Below are positions 28,507 to 43,600 of a stretch of 64,000 nt of DNA, in pieces. The position numbers were made by a program, and so were the translations under genes. The notes beneath the pieces are model-generated. The model saw only the letters and a list, made by a program, of their open reading frames with translations, made no database searches and was not told where the DNA came from. How positions within the stretch are numbered: the stretch's first letter is position 1; every line of letters begins with the position of its first letter. This stretch comes from Actinernus sp. WN-2022 (Eukaryota; Cnidaria; Anthozoa; Actiniaria; Actinernidae). The DNA lies in assembly GCA_030867875.1 (NCBI GenBank), contig JAOWCC010001589.1, forward strand, positions 140,713,745 to 140,777,744, written 5' to 3'.

Positions 28507-28851
28507 AAGAGAAGAATGAAGAGAAGAATTCGATATCCAAAGATTGAAACCAGTTATGGAGATTTCCAAGAATTCGACATCCAAAGATTGAAACCGGCTA
28601 TGGAGATTTCCAAGAATTTGACATCCAAAGATTGAACTGGTTAAACCGGTTATGAAGAACTTCAAGAATTCGACCACGCCCTAAATTGACCACGCCCTAA
28701 ATAATTCCAAGGATAGTAGTACAGTAGTACAGTAGTATCGAGGGTGGGGAGAGACCATCTTCGAGGTTGAGACCTTCTTTGAGGTCGACAACGGATTATT
28801 TCGATCTCGAAGAGATTGAAATGGTCCGGTGCCCCCACCCTCTATACTACT
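28507..28851 (-). repeat. Polinton right terminal inverted repeat
   Basis: 345 bp, the inverse of 1898-2275. It carries a single 18-bp GACCTCAAAGAAGGTCTC unit, versus three on the left. It ends CCTCTATACTACT immediately before the GCCATT duplication. The open frame 28492-28677 is the mirror of the one in the left TIR and is not a gene. Confidence 0.95.
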
Positions 28852-28857
28852 GCCATT
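28852..28857. other. Polinton target-site duplication, right copy
   Basis: GCCATT directly follows the right TIR and continues into CTGTCCACAAGC exactly as in uninterrupted satellite units. Confidence 0.93.
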
Positions 28858-30250
28858 CTGTCCACAAGCACTTCACATCTTTATCCTGGTAGCATCAGAA
28901 CACCAATGGATTATGTTGGAGAAAGAAATGAAGAAAAAAATCAACATCTTCAAAAATGGTCAAATCTGTATTTTTTGGACCAGACCGGGTAGGCAAAAAA
29001 TATCAGATTTCTGACAAAAACTAAAAAACCACTCAATATGCTTCAAAATGATGGCCAACAATCTGCTGATAGTTTCCAGACATGAATGGATTATGTTGGA
29101 GAAAGAATTGGAGAAAAAAATCAACATCTTCAAAAATGGTCAAATCTGTATTTTTTGGACCAGACCGGGTAGGCAAAAAATATCAGATTTCTGACAAAAA
29201 CTAAAAAACCACTCAATATGCTTCAAAATGTTGGCAAACAATCTCCTGGTAGCTTGAGAACACAAATGGAGAAAGAATTGAAGAAAAAACTCAACATCTT
29301 CAAAAATGGTCAAATCTGAATTTTTTTGACCAGACCGGGTAGGCAAAAAATGTCAGATTTCTGACAAAAACTAAAAAACCACTCAATATGCTTCAAAACG
29401 ATGGCCAACAATCTGCTGATAGTTAACAGACATGATTGGATTAAGTTGGAGAAAGAAATGAAGAAAAAAATCAACATCTTCAAAAATGGTCAAATCTGTA
29501 TTTTTTGGACCAGACCGGGTAGGCAAAAAATATCAGATTTCTGACAAAAACTAAAAAACCACTCAATATGCTTCAAAATGTTGGCAAACAATCTCCTGGT
29601 AGCTTGAGAACACAAATGTAGAAAGAATTGAAGAAAAAAATCAACATCTTCAAAAATGGTCAAATCTGTATTTTTTTGACCAGACCGGGTAGGCAAAAAA
29701 TATCAGATTTCTGACAAAAACTAAAAAACCACTCAAAATGCTTCAAAACGATGGCAAACAATCTGCTGATAGTTAACAGACATGATTGGATTAAGTTGGA
29801 GAAAGAAATGAAGAAAAAAATCAACATCTTCAAAAATGGTCAAATCTGTATTTTTTGGACCAGACCGGGTAGGCAAAAAATATCAGATTTCTGACAAAAA
29901 CTAAAAAACCACTCAACATGCTTCAAAAGGTTGGCAAACAATCTCCTGGTAGCTTGAGAACAGAAATGGATAAAGAATTGAAGAAAAAACTCAACATCTT
30001 CAAAAATGGTCAAATCTGTATTTTTTGGACCAGACCGGGTAGGCGAAAAATCTCAGATTTCTGACAAAAACTAAAAAACCACTCAAAATGCTTCAAAATG
30101 ATGGCAAACAATCTCCTGGTAGCTTCAGAACACAAATGAAATAAGTTGGAGAAAGAATAACAAAAATGCATACTTCACATAAAATTTAGAGTTTCATGTT
30201 TGCACTTACCTCAATTTAGGTCTCCCAACACCTAAACTTGCCCAGAACCA

Positions 30251-32000
30251 AGCCATTCTGTCCACAAGCACTTCACATCTTTATCCTGGTAGCATCAGAA
30301 CACCAATGGATTAAGTTGGAGAAATAAATGAAGAAATAAATCAACATCTTCAAAAATGGTCAAATCTGTATTTTTTGGACCAGACCGGGTAGGCAAAAAA
30401 TATCAGATTTCTGACAAAAACTAAAAAAACACTCAATATGCTTCAAAAGGTTGGCAAACAATCTCCTTGTAGCTTCAGAACACAAATGAAATAAGTTGGA
30501 GAAAGAATAACAAAAATGCATACTTCACATAAAATTTAGAGTTTCATGTTTGCACTTACCTCAATTTAGGTCTCCCAACACCTAAACTTGCCCAGAACCA
30601 AGCCATTCTGTCCACAAGCACTTCACATCTTTATCCTGGTAGCATCAGAACACCAATGGATTAAGTTGGAGAAAGAAATGAAGAAAAAAATCAACATCTT
30701 CAAAAATGGTCAAATCTGTATTTTTTGGACCAGACCGGGTAGGCAAAAAATATCAGATTTCTGACAAAAACTAAAAAAACACTCAATATGCTTCAAAAGG
30801 TTGGCAAACAATCTCCTTGTAGCTTCAGAACACAAATGAAATAAGTTGGAGAAAGAATAACAAAAATGCATACTTCACATAAAATTTAGAGTTTCATGTT
30901 TGCACTTACCTCAATTTAGGTCTCCCAACACCTAAACTTGCCCAGAACCAAGCCATTCTGTCCACAAGCACTTCACATCTTTATCCTGGTAGCATCAGAA
31001 CACCAATGGATTAAGTTGGAGAAAGAAATGAAGAAATAAATCAACATCTTCAAAAATGGTCAAATCTGTACTTTTTGGACCAGACCGGGTAGGCAAAAAA
31101 TATCAGATTTCTGACAAAAACTAAAAAAACACTCAATATGCTTCAAAAGGTTGGCAAACAATCTCCTTGTAGCTTCAGAACACAAATGAAATAAGTTGGA
31201 GAAAGAATAACAAAAATGCATACTTCACATAAAATTTAGAGTTTCATGTTTGCACTTACCTCAATTTAGGTCTCCCAACACCTAAACTTGCCCAGAACCA
31301 AGCCATTCTGTCCACAAGCACTTCACATCTTTATCCTGGTAGCATCAGAACACCAATGGATTAAGTTGGAGAAAGAAATGAAGAAATAAATCAACATCTT
31401 CAAAAATGGTCAAATCTGTATTTTTTGGACCAGACCGGGTAGGCAAAAAATATCAGATTTCTGACAAAAACTAAAAAAACACTCAATATGCTTCAAAAGG
31501 TTGGCAAACAATCTCCTTGTAGCTTCAGAACACAAATGAAATAAGTTGGAGAAAGAATAACAAAAATGCATACTTCACATAAAATTTAGAGTTTCATGTT
31601 TGCACTTACCTCAATTTAGGTCTCCCAACACCTAAACTTGCCCAGAACCAAGCCATTCTGTCCACAAGCACTTCACATCTTTATCCTGGTAGCATCAGAA
31701 CACCAATGGATTAAGTTGGAGAAAGAATTGAAGAAAAAAATCAACATCTTCAAAAATGGTCAAATCTGTATTTTTTTGACCAGACCGGGTAGGCAAAAAA
31801 TGTCAGATTTCTGACAAAAACTAAAAAACCACTCAATATGCTTCAAAACGATGGCAAACAATCTGCTGATAGTTAACAGACATGATTGGATTAAGTTGGA
31901 GAAAGAAATGAAGAAAAAAATCAACATCTTCAAAAATGGTCAAATCTGTATTTTTTTGACCAGACCGGGTAGGCAAAAAATGTCAGATTTCTGACAAAAA
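30251..32000. repeat. 350-bp higher-order satellite unit
   Basis: AGCCATTCTG recurs at 30251, 30601, 30951, 31301 and 31651, exactly 350 bp apart. Each period combines one basic unit with one unit of the second type. The copies are almost identical, pointing to recent local amplification. Confidence 0.9.
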
Positions 32001-35000
32001 CTAAAAGACCACTCAATATGCTTCAAAACGATGGCAAACAATCTGCTGATAGTAAACAGACATGATTGGATTAAGTTGGAGAAAGAAATGAAGAAAAAAA
32101 TCAACATCTTCAAAAATGGTCAAATCTGTATTTTTTGGACCAGACCGGGTAGGCAAAAAATATCAGATTTCTGACAAAAACTAAAAAACCACTCAACATG
32201 CTTCAAAAGGTTGGCAAACAATCTCCTGGTAGCTTGAGAACAGAAATGGAGAAAGAATTGAAGAAAAAACTCAACATCTTCAAAAATGGTCAAATCTGTA
32301 TTTTTGGACCAGACCGGGTAGGCGAAAAATCTCAGATTTCTGACAAAAACTAAAAAACCACTCAAAATGCTTCAAAATGATGGCAAACAATCTCCTGGTA
32401 GCTTCAGAACACAAATGAAATAAGTTGGAGAAAGAAATGAAGAAAAAAATCAACATCTTCAAAAATGGTCAAATCTGTATTTTTTGGACCAGACCGGGTA
32501 GGCAAAAAATATCAGATTTCTGACAAAAACTAAAAAACCACTCAACATGCTTCAAAAGGTTGGCAAACAATCTCCTGGTAGCTTGAGAACAGAAATGGAG
32601 AAAGAATTGAAGAAAAAACTCAACATCTTCAAAAATGGTCAAATCTGTATTTTTTGGACCAGACCGGGTAGGCGAAAAATCTCAGATTTCTGACAAAAAC
32701 TAAAAAACCACTCAAAATGCTTCAAAATGATGGCAAACAATCTCCTGGTAGCTTCAGAACACAAATGAAATAAGTTGGAGAAAGAATAACAAAAATGCAT
32801 ACTTCACATAAAATTTAGAGTTTCATGTTTGCACTTACCTCAATTTAGGTCTCCCAACACCTAAACTTGCCCAGAACCAAGCCATTCTGTCCACAAGCAC
32901 TTCACATCTTTATCCTGGTAGCATCAGAACACCAATGGATTAAGTTGGAGAAAGAAATGAAGAAAAAAATCAACATCTTCAAAAATGGTCAAATCTGTAT
33001 TTTTTTCACCAGACCGGGTAGGCAAAAAATATCAGATTTCTGACAAAAACTAAAAAACCACTCAATATGCTTCAAAATGATGGCCAACAATCTGCTGATA
33101 GTTTCCAGACATGAATGGATTATGTTGGAGAAAGAATTGGAGAAAAAAATCAACATCTTCAAAAATGGTCAAATCTGTATTTTTTTCACCAGACCGGGTA
33201 GGCAAAAAATATCAGATTTCTGACAAAAACTAAAAAACCACTCAATATGCTTCAAAAGGTTGGCAAACAATCTCCTGGTAGCTTGAGAACACAAATGGAG
33301 AAAGAATTGAAGAAAAAACTCAACATCTTCAAAAATGGTCAAATCTGTATTTTTTTCACCAGACCGGGTAGGCAAAAAATATCAGATTTCTGACCAAAAC
33401 TAAAAAACCACTCAATATGCTTCAAAACGATGGCAAACAATCTGCTGATAGTTAACAGACATGATTGGATTAAGTTGGAGAAAGAAATGAAGAAAAAAAA
33501 TCAACATCTTCAAAAAAAAAACTCAAAATGATGGCAAACAATCTCCTGGTAGCTTCAGAACACAAATGAAATAAGTTGGAGAAAGAATAACAAAAATGCA
33601 TACTTCACATAAAATTTAGAGTTTCATGTTTGCACTTACCTCAATTTAGGTCTCCCAACACCTATACTTGCCCAGAACCAAGCCATTCTGTCCACAAGCA
33701 CTTCACATCTTTATCCTGGTAGCATCAGAACACCAATGGATTAAGTTGGAGAAAGAAATGAAGAAATAACTCAAAATCTTCAAAAATGGTCAAATCTGTA
33801 TTTTTTGGACCAGACCGGGTAGGCAAAAAATGTCAGATTTCTGACAAAAACTAAAAAACCACTCAAAATGCTTCAAAATGATGGCAAACAATCTCCTTGT
33901 AGCTTCAGAACACAAATGAAATAAGTTGGAGAAAGAATAACAAAAATGCATACTTCACATAAAATTTAGAGTTTCATGTTTGCACTTACCTCAATTTAGG
34001 TCTCCCAACACCTAAACTTGCCCAGAACCAAGCCATTCTGTCCACAAGCACTTCACATCTTTATCCTGGTAGCATCAGAACACCAATGGATTAAGTTGGA
34101 GAAAGAAATGAAGAAAAAAATCAACATCTTCAAAAATGGTCAAATCTGTATTTTTTGGACCAGACCGGGTAGGCAAAAAATATCATATTTCTGACAAAAA
34201 CTAAAAAACCACTCAATATGCTTCAAAATGTTGGCAAACAATCTTCTGGTAGCTTGAGAACACAAATGGAGAAAGAATTGAAGAAAAAAAATCAACATCT
34301 TCAAAAATCGTCAAATCTGTATTTTTTTGACCAGACCGGGTAGGCAAAAAATGTCAGATTTCTGACCAAAACTAAAAAACCACTCAATATGCTTCAAAAC
34401 GATGGCAAACAATCTGCTGATAGTTAACAGACATGATTGGATTAAGTTGGAGAAAGAAATGAAGAAAAAAATGAACATCTTCAAAAATGGTCAAATCTGT
34501 ATTTTTTTTGACCAGACCGGGTAGGCAAAAAATATCAGATTTCTGACAAAAACTAAAAAACCACTCAATATGCTTCAAAAGGTTGGCAAACAATCTCCTA
34601 GTAGCTTGAGAACAGAAATGGAGAAAGAATTGAAGAAAAAAATCAACATCTTCAAAAATGGTCAAATCTGTATTTTTTGGACCAGACCGGGTAGGCAAAA
34701 AATATCAGATTTCTGACAAAAACTAAAAACCCACTCAATATGCTTCAAAACGATGGCAAACAATCTGCTGATAGTTAACAGACATGATTGGATTAAGTTG
34801 GAGAAAGAAATGAAGAAAAAAATGAACATCTTCAAAAATGGTCAAATCTGTATTTTTTTGACCAGACCGGGTAGGCAAAAAATATCAGATTTCTGACAAA
34901 AACTAAAAAACCACTCAATATGCTTCAAAAGGTTGGCAAACAATCTCCTAGTAGCTTGAGAACAGAAATGGAGAAAGAATTGAAGAAAAAAATCAACATC

Positions 35001-37659
35001 TTCAAAAATGGTCAAATCTGTATTTTTTGGACCAGACCGGGTAGGCAAAAAATATCAGATTTCTGACAAAAACTAAAAAACCACTCAATATGCTTCAAAA
35101 GGTTGGCAAACAATCTCCTGGTAGCTTGAGAACAGAAATGGAGAAAGAATTGAAGAAAAAACTCAACATCTTCAAAAATGGTCAAATCTGTATTTTTTGG
35201 ACCAGACCGGGTAGGCGAAAAATCTCAGATTTCTGACAAAAACTAAAAAACCACTCAAAATGCTTCAAAATGATGGCAAACAATCTCCTGGTAGCTTCAG
35301 AACACAAATGAAATAAGTTGGAGAAAGAATAACAAAAATGCATACTTCACATAAAATTTAGAGTTTCATGTTTGCACTTACCTCAATTTAGGTCTCCCAA
35401 CACCTAAACTTGCCCAGAACCAAGCCATTCTGTCCACAAGCACTTCACATCTTTATCCTGGTAGCATCAGAACACCAATGGATTAAGTTGGAGAAAGAAA
35501 TGAAGAAAAAAATCAACATCTTCAAAAATGGTCAAATCTGTATTTTTTTCACCAGACCGGGTAGGCAAAAAATATCAGATTTCTGACAAAAACTAAAAAA
35601 CCACTCAATATGCTTCAAAATGATGGCCAACAATCTGCTGATAGTTTCCAGACATGAATGGATTATGTTGGAGAAAGAATTGGAGAAAAAAATCAACATC
35701 TTCAAAAATGGTCAAATCTGTATTTTTTTCACCAGACCGGGTAGGCAAAAAATATCAGATTTCTGACAAAAACTAAAAAACCACTCAATATGCTTCAAAA
35801 GGTTGGCAAACAATCTCCTGGTAGCTTGAGAACACAAATGGAGAAAGAATTGAAGAAAAAACTCAACATCTTCAAAAATGGTCAAATCTGTATTTTTTTC
35901 ACCAGACCGGGTAGGCAAAAAATATCAGATTTCTGACCAAAACTAAAAAACCACTCAATATGCTTCAAAACGATGGCAAACAATCTGCTGATAGTTAACA
36001 GACATGATTGGATTAAGTTGGAGAAAGAAATGAAGAAAAAAAATCAACATCTTCAAAAAAAACACTCAAAATGATGGCAAACAATCTCCTGGTAGCTTCA
36101 GAACAGAAATGGAGAAAGAATTGAAGAAAAAAATCAACATCTTCAAAAAAAACACTCAAAATGATGGCAAACAATCTCCTGGTAGCTTCAGAACACAAAT
36201 GAAATAAGTTGGAGAAAGAATAACAAAAATGCATACTTCACATAAAATTTAGAGTTTCATGTTTGCACTTACCTCAATTTAGGTCTCCCAACACCTAAAC
36301 TTGCCCAGAACCAAGCCATTCTGTCCACAAGCACTTCACATCTTTATCCTGGTAGCATCAGAACACCAATGGATTAAGTTGGAGAAAGAAATGAAGAAAT
36401 AAATCAAAATCTTCAAAAATGGTCAAATCTGTATTTTTTGGACCAGACCGGGTAGGCAAAAAATATCAGATTTCTGACAAAAACTAAAAAACCACTCAAA
36501 ATGCCTCAAAATGATGGCAAACAATCTCCTTGTAGCTTCAGAACACAAATGAAATAAGTTGGAGAAAGAATAACAAAAATGCATACTTCACATAAAATTT
36601 AGAGTTTCATGTTTGCACTTACCTCAATTTAGGTCTCCCAACACCTAAACTTGCCCAGAACCAAGCCATTCTGTCCACAAGCACTTCACATCTTTATCCT
36701 GGTAGCATCAGAACACCAATGGATTATGTTGGAGAAAGAAATGAAGAAAAAAATCAACATCTTCAAAAATGGTCAAATCTGTATTTTTTGGACTAGACCG
36801 GGTAGGCAAAAAATATCAGATTTCTGACAAAAACTAAAAAAACACTCAATATTCTTCAAAAGGTTGGCAAACAATCTCCTGGTAGCTTGAGAACAGAAAT
36901 GGAGAAAGAATTGAAGAAAAAAATCAACATCTTCAAAAAAAACACTCAAAATGATGGCAAACAATCTGCTGGTAGTTAACAGACATGATTGGATTAAGTT
37001 GGAGAAAGAAATGAAGAAAAAAATCAACATCTTCAAAAATGGTGAAATCTGTATTTTTTTGACCAGACCGGGTAGGCAAAAAATATCAGATTTCTGACAA
37101 AAACTAAAAAAACACTCAATATGCTTCAAAACCATGGCAAACAATCTGCTGATAGTTAACAGACATGATTGGATTAAGTTGGAGAAAGAAATGAAGAAAA
37201 AAATCAACATCTTGGAAAATGGTCAAATCTGTATTTTTTTGACCAGACCGGGTAGGCAAAAAACGTCAGATTTCTGACAAAAACTAAAAAAAAACTCAAT
37301 ATGCTTCAAAATGATGGCAAACAATCTCCTAGTAGCTTGAGAACAGAAATGGAGAAAGAATTGAAGAAAAAAATCAACATCTTCAAAAATGGTCAAATCT
37401 GTATTTTTTGGACCAGACCGGGTAGGCAAAAAATATCAGATTTCTGACAAAAACTAAAAAAACACTCAATATGCTTCAAAACGATGGCAAACAATCTGCT
37501 GATAGTTAACAGACATGATTGGATTAAGTTGGAGAAAGAAATGAAGAAAAAAATCAACATCTTCGAAAATGGTCAAATCTGTATTTTTTGACCAGACCGG
37601 GTAGGCAAAAAATGTCAGATTTCTGACAAAAACTAAAAAAACACTCAATATGCTTCAAA

Positions 37660-40600
37660 ATGATGGCCAACAATCTGCTGATAGTTAACAGACATGAATG
37701 GATTAAGTTGGAGAAAGAAATGAAGAAAAAAATCAACATCTTCAAAAATGGTCAAATCTGTATTTTTTTGACCAGACCGGGTAGGCAAAAAATGTCAGAT
37801 TTCTGACAAAACTAAAAAAACACTCAATATGCTTCAAAATGATGGCAAACGATCTGCTGGTAGTTTCCATACATGAATGGATTATGTTGGAGAAAGAATT
37901 GGAGAAAAAAATCAACATCTTCAAAAATGGTCAAATCTGTATTTTTTGGACCAGACCGGGTAGGCAAAAAATATCAGATTTCTGACAAAAACTAAAAAAC
38001 CACTCAATATGCTTCAAAAGGTTGGCAAACAATCTCCTGGTAGCTTGAGAAGAGAAATGGAGAAAGAATTGAAGAAAAAAATCAACATCTTCAAAAAAAA
38101 CACTCAAAATGATGGCAAACAATCTCCTGGTAGCTTCAGAACACAAATGAAATAAGTTGGAGAAAGAATAACAAAAATGCATTTCGGTCTCCCAACACCT
38201 AAACTTACCCAGAACCAAGCCATTCTGTCCACAAGCACTTCACATCTTTATCCTGGTAGCATCAGAACACCAATGGATTAAGTTGGAGAAAGAAATGAAG
38301 AAAAAAATCAACATCTTCAAAAATGGTCAAATCTGTATTTTTTCGACCAGACCGGGTAGGCAAAAAATATCAGATTTCTGACAAAAACTAAAAAACCACT
38401 CAATATGCTTCAAAAGGTTGGCAAACAATCTCCTGGTAGCTTGAGAACAGAAATGGAGAAAGAATTGAAGAAAAAAATCAACATCTTCAAAAATGGTCAA
38501 ATCTGTATTTTGTTGACCAGACCGGGTAGGCAAAAAATATCAGATTTCTGACAAAAACTAAAAAACCACTCAATATGCTTCAAAAGGTTGGCCAACAATC
38601 TGCTGATAGTTTCCAGACATGAATGGATTATGTTGGAGAAAGAAATCAACATCTTCAAAAATGGTCAAATCTGTATTTTTTGGACCAGACCGGGTAGGCG
38701 AAAAATCTCAGATTTCTGACAAAAACTAAATAAACACTCAATATGCTTCAAAATGATGGCAAACAATCTGCTGATAGTTTCCAGACATGAATGGATTATG
38801 TTGGAGAAAGAATTGGAGAAAAAAATCAACATCTTCAAAAATGGTCAAATCATGATTTTTTGGACCAGACCGGGTAGGCGAAAAATCTCAGATTTCTGAC
38901 AAAAACTAAATAAACACTCAATATGCTTCAAAATGTTGGCAAACAATCTCCTGGTAGCTTGAGAACACAAATGAAATAAGTTGGAGAAAGAATAACAAAA
39001 ATGCATACTTCACATAAAATTTAGAGTTTCATGTTTGCACTTACCTCAATTTAGGTCTCCCAACACCTAAACTTTCCCAGAACCAAGCCATTCTGTCCAC
39101 AAGCACTTCACATCTTTATCCTGGTAGCATCAGAACACCAATGGATTAAGTTGGAGAAAGAAATGAAGAAAAAAATCAACATCTTCAAAAATGGTCAAAT
39201 CTGTATTTTTTTTACCAGACCGGGTAGGCAAAAAATGTCAGATTTCTGACAAAAACTAAAAAAACACTCAATATGCTTCAAAATGATGGCAAACAATCTG
39301 CTGGTAGTTAACAGACATGATTGGATTTAGTTGGAGAAAGAAATGAAGAAAAAAATCAACATCTTCAAAAATGGTCAAATCTGTATTTTTTTGACCAGAC
39401 CGGGTAGGCAAAAAATATCAGATTTCTGACAAAAACTAAAAAACCACTCAATATGCTTCAAAAGGTTGGCAAACAATCTCCTGGTAGCTTGAGAACACAA
39501 ATGGAGAAAGAATTGAAGAAAAAACTCAACATCTTCAAAAATGGTCAAATCTGTATTTTTTTCACCAGACCGGGTAGGCAAAAAATATCAGATTTCTGAC
39601 CAAAACTAAAAAACCACTCAATATGCTTCAAAACGATGGCAAACAATCTGCTGATAGTTAACAGACATGATTGGATTAAGTTGGAGAAAGAAATGAAGAA
39701 AAAAAATCAACATCTTCAAAAAAAAAACTCAAAATGTTGGCAAACAATCTTCTGGTAGCTTGAGAACACAAATGGAGAAAGAATTGAAGAAAAAAAATCA
39801 ACATCTTCAAAAATCGTCAAATCTGTATTTTTTTCACCAGACCGGGTAGGCAAAAAATATCAGATTTCTGACCAAAACTAAAAAACCACTCAATATGCTT
39901 CAAAACGATGGCAAACAATCTGCTGATAGTTAACAGACATGATTGGATTAAGTTGGAGAAAGAAATGAAGAAAAAAATGAACATCTTCAAAAATGGTCAA
40001 ATCTGTATTTTTTTGACCAGACCGGGTAGGCAAAAAATATCAGATTTCTGACAAAAACTAAAAAACCACTCAATATGCTTCAAAAGGTTGGCAAACAATC
40101 TCCTAGTAGCTTGAGAACAGAAATGGAGAAAGAATTGAAGAAAAAAATCAACATCTTCAAAAATGGTCAAATCTGTATTTTTTGGACCAGACCGGGTAGG
40201 CAAAAAATATCAGATTTCTGACAAAAACTAAAAAAACACTCAATATGCTTCAAAAGGTTGGCAAACAATCTCCTGGTAGCTTGAGAACAGAAATGGAGAA
40301 AGAATTGAAGAAAAAAATCAACATCTTCAAAAAAAACACTCAAAATGATGGCAAACAATCTCCTGGTAGCTTCAGAACACAAATGAAATAAGTTGGAGAA
40401 AGAATAACAAAAATGCATACTTCACATAAAATTTAGAGTTTCATGTTTGCACTTACCTCAATTTAGGTCTCCCAACACCTAAACTTGCCCAGAACCAAGC
40501 CATTCTGTCCACAAGCACTTCACATCTTTATCCTGGTAGCATCAGAACACCAATGGATTAAGTTGGAGAAAGAAATGAAGAAATAAATCAAAATCTTCAA

Positions 40601-43600
40601 AAATGGTCAAATCTGTATTTTTTGGACCAGACCGGGTAGGCAAAAAATATCAGATTTCTGACAAAAACTAAAAAACCACTCAAAATGCCTCAAAATGATG
40701 GCCAACAATCTCCTTGTAGCTTCAGAACACAAATGAAATAAGTTGGAGAAAGAATAACAAAAATGCATACTTCACATAAAATTTAGAGTTTCATGTTTGC
40801 ACTTACCTCAATTTAGGTCTCCCAACACCTAAACTTGCCCAGAACCAAGCCATTCTGTCCACAAGCACTTCACATCTTTATCCTGGTAGCATCAGAACAC
40901 CAATGGATTATGTTGGAGAAAGAAATTAAGAAAAAAATCAACATCTTCAAAAATGGTCAAATCTGTATTTTTTGGACTAGACCGGGTAGGCAAAAAATAT
41001 CAGATTTCTGACAAAAACTAAAAAAACACTCAATATTCTTCAAAAGGTTGGCAAACAATCTCCTGGTAGCTTGAGAACAGAAATGGAGAAAGAATTGAAG
41101 AAAAAAATCAACATCTTCAAAAAAAACACTCAAAATGATGGCCAACAATCTGCTGATAGTTAACAGACATGAATGGATTAAGTTGGAGAAAGAAATGAAG
41201 AAAAAAATCAACATCTTCAAAAATGGTCAAATCTGTATTTTTTTGACCAGACCGGGTAGGCAAAAAATGTCAGATTTCTGACAAAAACTAAAAAAACACT
41301 CAATATGCTTCAAAATGATGGCAAACAATCTGCTGGTAGTTTCCAGACATGAATGGATTATGTTGGAGAAAGAATTGGAGAAAAAAATCAACATCTTCAA
41401 AAATGGTCAAATCTGTATTTTTTGGACCAGACCGGGTAGGCAAAAAATATCAGATTTCTGACAAAAACTAAAAAACCACTCAATATGCTTCAAAAGGTTG
41501 GCAAACAATCTCCTGGTAGCTTGAGAAGAGAAATGGAGAAAGAATTGAAGAAAAAAATCAACATCTTCAAAAAAAACACTCAAAATGATGGCAAACAATC
41601 TCCTGGTAGCTTCAGAACACAAATGAAATAAGTTGGAGAAAGAATAACAAAAATGCATTTCGGTCTCCCAACACCTAAACTTACCCAGAACCAAGCCATT
41701 CTGTCCACAAGCACTTCACATCTTTATCCTGGTAGCATCAGAACACCAATGGATTAAGTTGGAGAAAGAAATGAAGAAAAAAATCAACATCTTCAAAAAT
41801 GGTCAAATCTGTATTTTTTCGACCAGACCGGGTAGGCAAAAAATATCAGATTTCTGACAAAAACTAAAAAAAAACTCAATATGCTTCAAAAGGTTGGCAA
41901 ACAATCTCCTGGTAGCTTGAGAACAGAAATGGAGAAAGAATTGAAGAAAAAAATCAACATCTTCAAAAATGGTCAAATCTGTATTTTGTTGACCAGACCG
42001 GGTAGGCAAAAAATATCAGATTTCTGACAAAAACTAAAAAACCACTCAATATGCTTCAAAAGGTTGGCCAACAATCTGCTGATAGTTTCCAGACATGAAT
42101 GGATTATGTTGGAGAAAGAAATCAACATCTTCAAAAATGGTCAAATCTGTATTTTTTGGACCAGACCGGGTAGGCGAAAAATCTCAGATTTCTGACAAAA
42201 ACTAAATAAACACTCAATATGCTTCAAAATGATGGCAAACAATCTGCTGATAGTTTCCAGACATGAATGGATTATGTTGGAGAAAGAATTGGAGAAAAAA
42301 ATCAACATCTTCAAAAATGGTCAAATCATGATTTTTTGGACCAGACCGGGTAGGCGAAAAATCTCAGATTTCTGACAAAAACTAAATAAACACTCAATAT
42401 GCTTCAAAATGTTGGCAAACAATCTCCTGGTAGCTTGAGAACACAAATGAAATAAGTTGGAGAAAGAATAACAAAAATGCATACTTCACATAAAATTTAG
42501 AGTTTCATGTTTGCACTTACCTCAATTTAGGTCTCCCAACACCTAAACTTTCCCAGAACCAAGCCATTCTGTCCACAAGCACTTCACATCTTTATCCTGG
42601 TAGCATCAGAACACCAATGGATTAAGTTGGAGAAAGAAATGAAGAAAAAAATCAACATCTTCAAAAATGGTCAAATCTGTATTTTTTTTACCAGACCGGG
42701 TAGGCAAAAAATGTCAGATTTCTGACAAAAACTAAAAAAACACTCAATATGCTTCAAAATGATGGCAAACAATCTGCTGGTAGTTAACAGACATGATTGG
42801 ATTTAGTTGGAGAAAGAAATGAAGAAAAAAATCAACATCTTCAAAAATGGTCAAATCTGTATTTTTTTGACCAGACCGGGTAGGCAAAAAATATCAGATT
42901 TCTGACAAAAACTAAAAAACCACTCAATATGCTTCAAAAGGTTGGCAAACAATCTCCTGGTAGCTTGAGAACACAAATGGAGAAAGAATTGAAGAAAAAA
43001 CTCAACATCTTCAAAAATGGTCAAATCTGTATTTTTTTCACCAGACCGGGTAGGCAAAAAATATCAGATTTCTGACCAAAACTAAAAAACCACTCAATAT
43101 GCTTCAAAACGATGGCAAACAATCTGCTGATAGTTAACAGACATGATTGGATTAAGTTGGAGAAAGAAATGAAGAAAAAAAATCAACATCTTCAAAAAAA
43201 AAACTCAAAATGTTGGCAAACAATCTTCTGGTAGCTTGAGAACACAAATGGAGAAAGAATTGAAGAAAAAAAATCAACATCTTCAAAAATCGTCAAATCT
43301 GTATTTTTTTCACCAGACCGGGTAGGCAAAAAATATCAGATTTCTGACCAAAACTAAAAAACCACTCAATATGCTTCAAAACGATGGCAAACAATCTGCT
43401 GATAGTTAACAGACATGATTGGATTAAGTTGGAGAAAGAAATGAAGAAAAAAATGAACATCTTCAAAAATGGTCAAATCTGTATTTTTTTGACCAGACCG
43501 GGTAGGCAAAAAATATCAGATTTCTGACAAAAACTAAAAAACCACTCAATATGCTTCAAAAGGTTGGCAAACAATCTCCTAGTAGCTTGAGAACAGAAAT

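Larger units (their letters stand above)
1898..28851 (+). mobile_element. Maverick/Polinton transposon (virus-like)
   Basis: Complete element of 26,954 bp. The ends are inverted copies beginning AGTAGTATAGAGGGTGG. It is flanked on both sides by GCCATT, and the satellite unit found elsewhere reads AAGCCATTCTG without interruption, so this is a clean 6-bp target duplication, the size known for Polintons. The interior holds the Polinton core set: protein-primed DNA polymerase B, retrovirus-type integrase, adenain-like protease, packaging ATPase, major and minor capsid proteins. Removing the 10.9-kb insertion would leave about 16 kb, a normal Polinton length. Confidence 0.97.
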
